Shown here: positions 6,453 through 7,732 of the stretch, piece by piece | Position numbering within the stretch: position 1 is the stretch's first letter | How the letters are laid out: the number at the start of each line of letters is the position of its first letter | Origin: Alphaproteobacteria bacterium | GTDB lineage: Bacteria; Pseudomonadota; Alphaproteobacteria; Rhizobiales; Devosiaceae | Length of the DNA: 7,732 nucleotides | Direction: 5' to 3' | Assembly: GCA_024279575.1 (NCBI GenBank) | Contig: JAJRRJ010000011.1 | Span: forward strand, 1 to 7,732 | Notes under the pieces: model-generated | The model's database searches: none | The model's input: the letters and a program-made list of their open reading frames with translations, nothing else | What the model was told of the DNA's origin: nothing | Program-made: the position numbers and the translations under genes

Positions 6453-6929
6453 CTAGCTTGTTTCTCCTAAGGGGAGCTCTGTTGTGTATTTGATCTGCTC
6501 CATGGAAAAAGAAGAGCTGACATCATTGATCGAAACCTTTGATATCAGACGCCGATAAAAATCGTCATAGGCGGCAATATCCGGCACAACCACACGCAAA
6601 ATATAGTCCACGTCCCCACTCATGCGATAGAATTCCATAACCTCGGGAAACTTTTCAACAACGCTCGAAAAATTTGCCAACCATTCCTGAGAGTGTTCGC
6701 GGGTACGAATAGCTACGAAAACACTCACCGCCGCATTTACCTTGGTCGGATCAAGTATCGCCACCCTGCTGGTGATTACATCGTCTTCCTCCATTTTCTG
6801 AATACGTCGCCAGCAAGGGGTTGTGGACAACCCCACTTTTCGTCCGATCTGGGCAACAGGAACCGTTGCATCCTTTTGCATAATGCGGAGAATTTTTCGG
6901 TCGATTTTATCAAGTGCCATAGCATCCAT
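6453..6929 (-). CDS. Lrp/AsnC-family transcriptional regulator
   Basis: A 158-residue regulator of the feast/famine family, which bind amino acids and assemble as dimers to octamers around DNA. The N-terminal domain opens with the classic LDKIDRKIL (6-14). The helix-turn-helix follows at about 25-46 (VAQIGRKVGLSTTPCWRRIQKM). The C-terminal ligand-binding (RAM) domain runs from about 68 to 150 and contains FPEVMEFYRMSGDVDYILRV (94-113), whose G-D-x-D-Y core is diagnostic. The start is uncertain. ATG 6929 has no ribosome-binding site, while ATG 6920 (MALDKIDRK, 155 residues) fits the family start better and has GGATGGA upstream. Its effector and targets cannot be told. It is convergent with moaA, with no sign of a functional link. 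It lies 112 bp downstream of the thermonuclease gene on the same strand, and the gap holds a plausible promoter, so it is probably transcribed on its own. Confidence 0.92.
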   Translation of the reverse strand: MDAMALDKIDRKILRIMQKDATVPVAQIGRKVGLSTTPCWRRIQKMEEDDVITSRVAILDPTKVNAAVSVFVAIRTREHSQEWLANFSSVVEKFPEVMEFYRMSGDVDYILRVVVPDIAAYDDFYRRLISKVSINDVSSSFSMEQIKYTTELPLGETS

Positions 6930-6981
6930 CCAAAGAGCAAGTTCAGCAGAAAAATTGGAATAAAATACTAAAACGGCGTGT

Positions 6982-7024
6982 TTTCTATCTCAATTTGAGC
7001 AACCTATGCTAAAATCGATAGAAA
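6982..7024. repeat. nested inverted repeats in the Lrp/AsnC promoter region
   Basis: TTTCTATC (6982-6989) and GATAGAAA (7017-7024) form a perfect 8-bp inverted repeat 27 bp apart. The left arm shares its final base with the start of a perfect 11-bp dyad CTCAATTTGAG (6989-6999), and the predicted -10 box lies between the arms. The layout suits autoregulation by a multimeric Lrp-type protein, which is common in the family, but this is inference from position only. Confidence 0.35.
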
Positions 7025-7031
7025 TTGTCAA
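7003..7031 (-). promoter_or_regulatory. candidate promoter for the Lrp/AsnC regulator
   Basis: On the minus strand a perfect -35 TTGACA (7026-7031) is followed after 17 bp by CATAGG (7003-7008), a weak 3 of 6 match to the -10 box. Transcription would begin about 70 bases before the start codon. Confidence 0.4.
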
Positions 7032-7041
7032 TGCTCAGTGC

Positions 7042-7617
7042 TTATCTTGCCAACCAACTCCAAAACCAATCAAACATATTTTGGCCTGAAGATGACTGGC
7101 GTACACCGTCTCGCCAATCCCTTGGGGAAATAAACTCACCGGACCAGATTCCAAGCCTGCTCGCCCGTGCGATTGCTTCTTCGCGAGGGTAATCATTATA
7201 TGAAACAGCCAGCCCCTCACGTACCAGAATGGCGCCTACGTCGCGATTGCCAACCTTACAGAGCGACAAGGCGCGCCCAAATTTATCCCTTGCCTCAAAA
7301 CTGCACAAGACATTCCCTGATGCCAGAAGCTGAGCCAGCCGCTGCTTTGAGCGCTCCCCGCATGACCATGAGGCCCCTTTGTCGTCCAGGCATATTTGAT
7401 CAAGCTCGGGGGCATCAATCCCCAAAAGGCGAACACGCTGATCCCCAATCCTTATGCTATCACCATCCGCTGCATGGCCCCGGCCTGATAAAACAGAATT
7501 GCTTTGGGGGAAAAAGTAACCAGACAATGCAAGAGCAAAAGCCAGAAACCCAAACAGTAAAATCAGATTCAGAATCTGGGACGTTTTGCGTAGGAACCGT
7601 AAAAAGCGCAACTTCAT
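7042..7617 (-). CDS. thermonuclease-family (staphylococcal nuclease-like) protein, membrane-anchored or secreted
   Basis: A 191-residue protein with a basic N-terminus (MKLRFLRFLRKTSQ) and one hydrophobic segment (about 15-36) that acts as a signal peptide or membrane anchor. The SNase-like fold follows at about 46-168. It has DGDSIRI (51-57), VRLLGIDAPE (62-71) and DKFGRAL (111-117). The three residues matching the S. aureus nuclease active site are all present (R63, E71, R115), so a calcium-dependent phosphodiesterase active outside the cytoplasm is plausible. Four cysteines (C76, C86, C105, C120) could form disulfides. The C-terminus is short and aromatic (FDWFWSWLAR). The frame is open up to a GTG at 7674, but I chose ATG 7617 because the membrane segment then starts properly and a promoter candidate overlaps the upstream codons. 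The ribosome-binding site is weak (GTGG). Confidence 0.87.
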   Translation of the reverse strand: MKLRFLRFLRKTSQILNLILLFGFLAFALALSGYFFPQSNSVLSGRGHAADGDSIRIGDQRVRLLGIDAPELDQICLDDKGASWSCGERSKQRLAQLLASGNVLCSFEARDKFGRALSLCKVGNRDVGAILVREGLAVSYNDYPREEAIARASRLGIWSGEFISPRDWRDGVRQSSSGQNMFDWFWSWLAR

Positions 7618-7635
7618 ATTAACCACATTTGAACT

Positions 7636-7664
7636 AGTATTCTCGCTAAATTTTGATGTTTCAA
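7636..7664 (-). promoter_or_regulatory. candidate promoter for the thermonuclease-family gene
   Basis: On the minus strand TTGAAA (7659-7664, 5 of 6) is followed after exactly 17 bp by AATACT (7636-7641, 4 of 6). Transcription would start about a dozen bases before ATG 7617. This would exclude the upstream GTG start. Confidence 0.35.
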
Positions 7665-7732
7665 AATGTAGCACATTTCACTGCCCCGGGTGCGACAAGA
7701 ATTTTCGTGAGTATTGCAATGCCGCAGCAGGC

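Noticed and set aside
6436..6453. Hairpin GCTAAA/TTTAGC between moaA and the Lrp gene
   Set aside because: Short, AT-rich stem made partly of the stop codons, without a following T-run; too weak to call a terminator.
7619..7626. TTAACCAC, one base from a CtrA half-site (TTAACCAT)
   Set aside because: A single imperfect 8-mer directly at a start codon, without a paired site; expected by chance.
7661..7732. Minus-strand frame open from the right edge for 23 codons, to a TGA at 7661-7663, possibly the end of a neighbouring gene
   Set aside because: Too short to recognise, and other frames are also open there; no feature is supported.

Overview
The window looks like ordinary chromosomal DNA from an alphaproteobacterium, most likely a Hyphomicrobiales (Rhizobiales) relative. 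That placement is an inference. It rests on the minus-strand order rpiA, DUF2059 protein, gor, which I recall as common in that order, and on the style of the L,D-transpeptidase and MarR/ABC genes. There is no IS element, phage gene, CRISPR array, tRNA or rRNA. I see no convincing undescribed multigene system.

Layout, left to right. Positions 1-892 (minus) hold the N-terminal 297 codons of a DrrA/NatA-type ABC exporter ATPase that runs off the left edge. It is divergent from a MarR-family regulator (928-1572, plus), with only 35 bp between them, so the regulator probably controls the exporter. Convergent to it is glutathione reductase gor (1601-2977, minus). Upstream of gor, on the same strand, are a strong terminator (3025-3052), a secreted DUF2059 protein (3088-3609) and ribose-5-phosphate isomerase rpiA. 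A roughly 300-bp regulatory gap follows, then a plus-strand L,D-transpeptidase (4660-5253) closed by a strong terminator, then moaA (5403-6440). moaA converges on an Lrp/AsnC regulator (6453-6929, minus). Behind that is a membrane-anchored thermonuclease-family protein (7042-7617, minus).

The most notable observation is in rpiA. An in-frame TAA at 3748-3750 stops the protein after 203 residues. The same frame continues without a shift for 30 more codons that plainly encode the missing conserved RpiA C-terminus (VPGVVQHGLF...). It ends at a normal stop at 3655. This is a recent nonsense mutation, a sequence error, or read-through of an otherwise intact essential-pathway gene.

Functionally the genes are unrelated housekeeping units: drug or solute export and its regulator, thiol redox balance, the pentose-phosphate pathway, peptidoglycan cross-linking, molybdenum cofactor synthesis and amino-acid-responsive regulation. 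The intergenic regions hold several small perfect palindromes beside plausible promoters (4397-4408, 5372-5383, 6989-6999), which are candidate operators.
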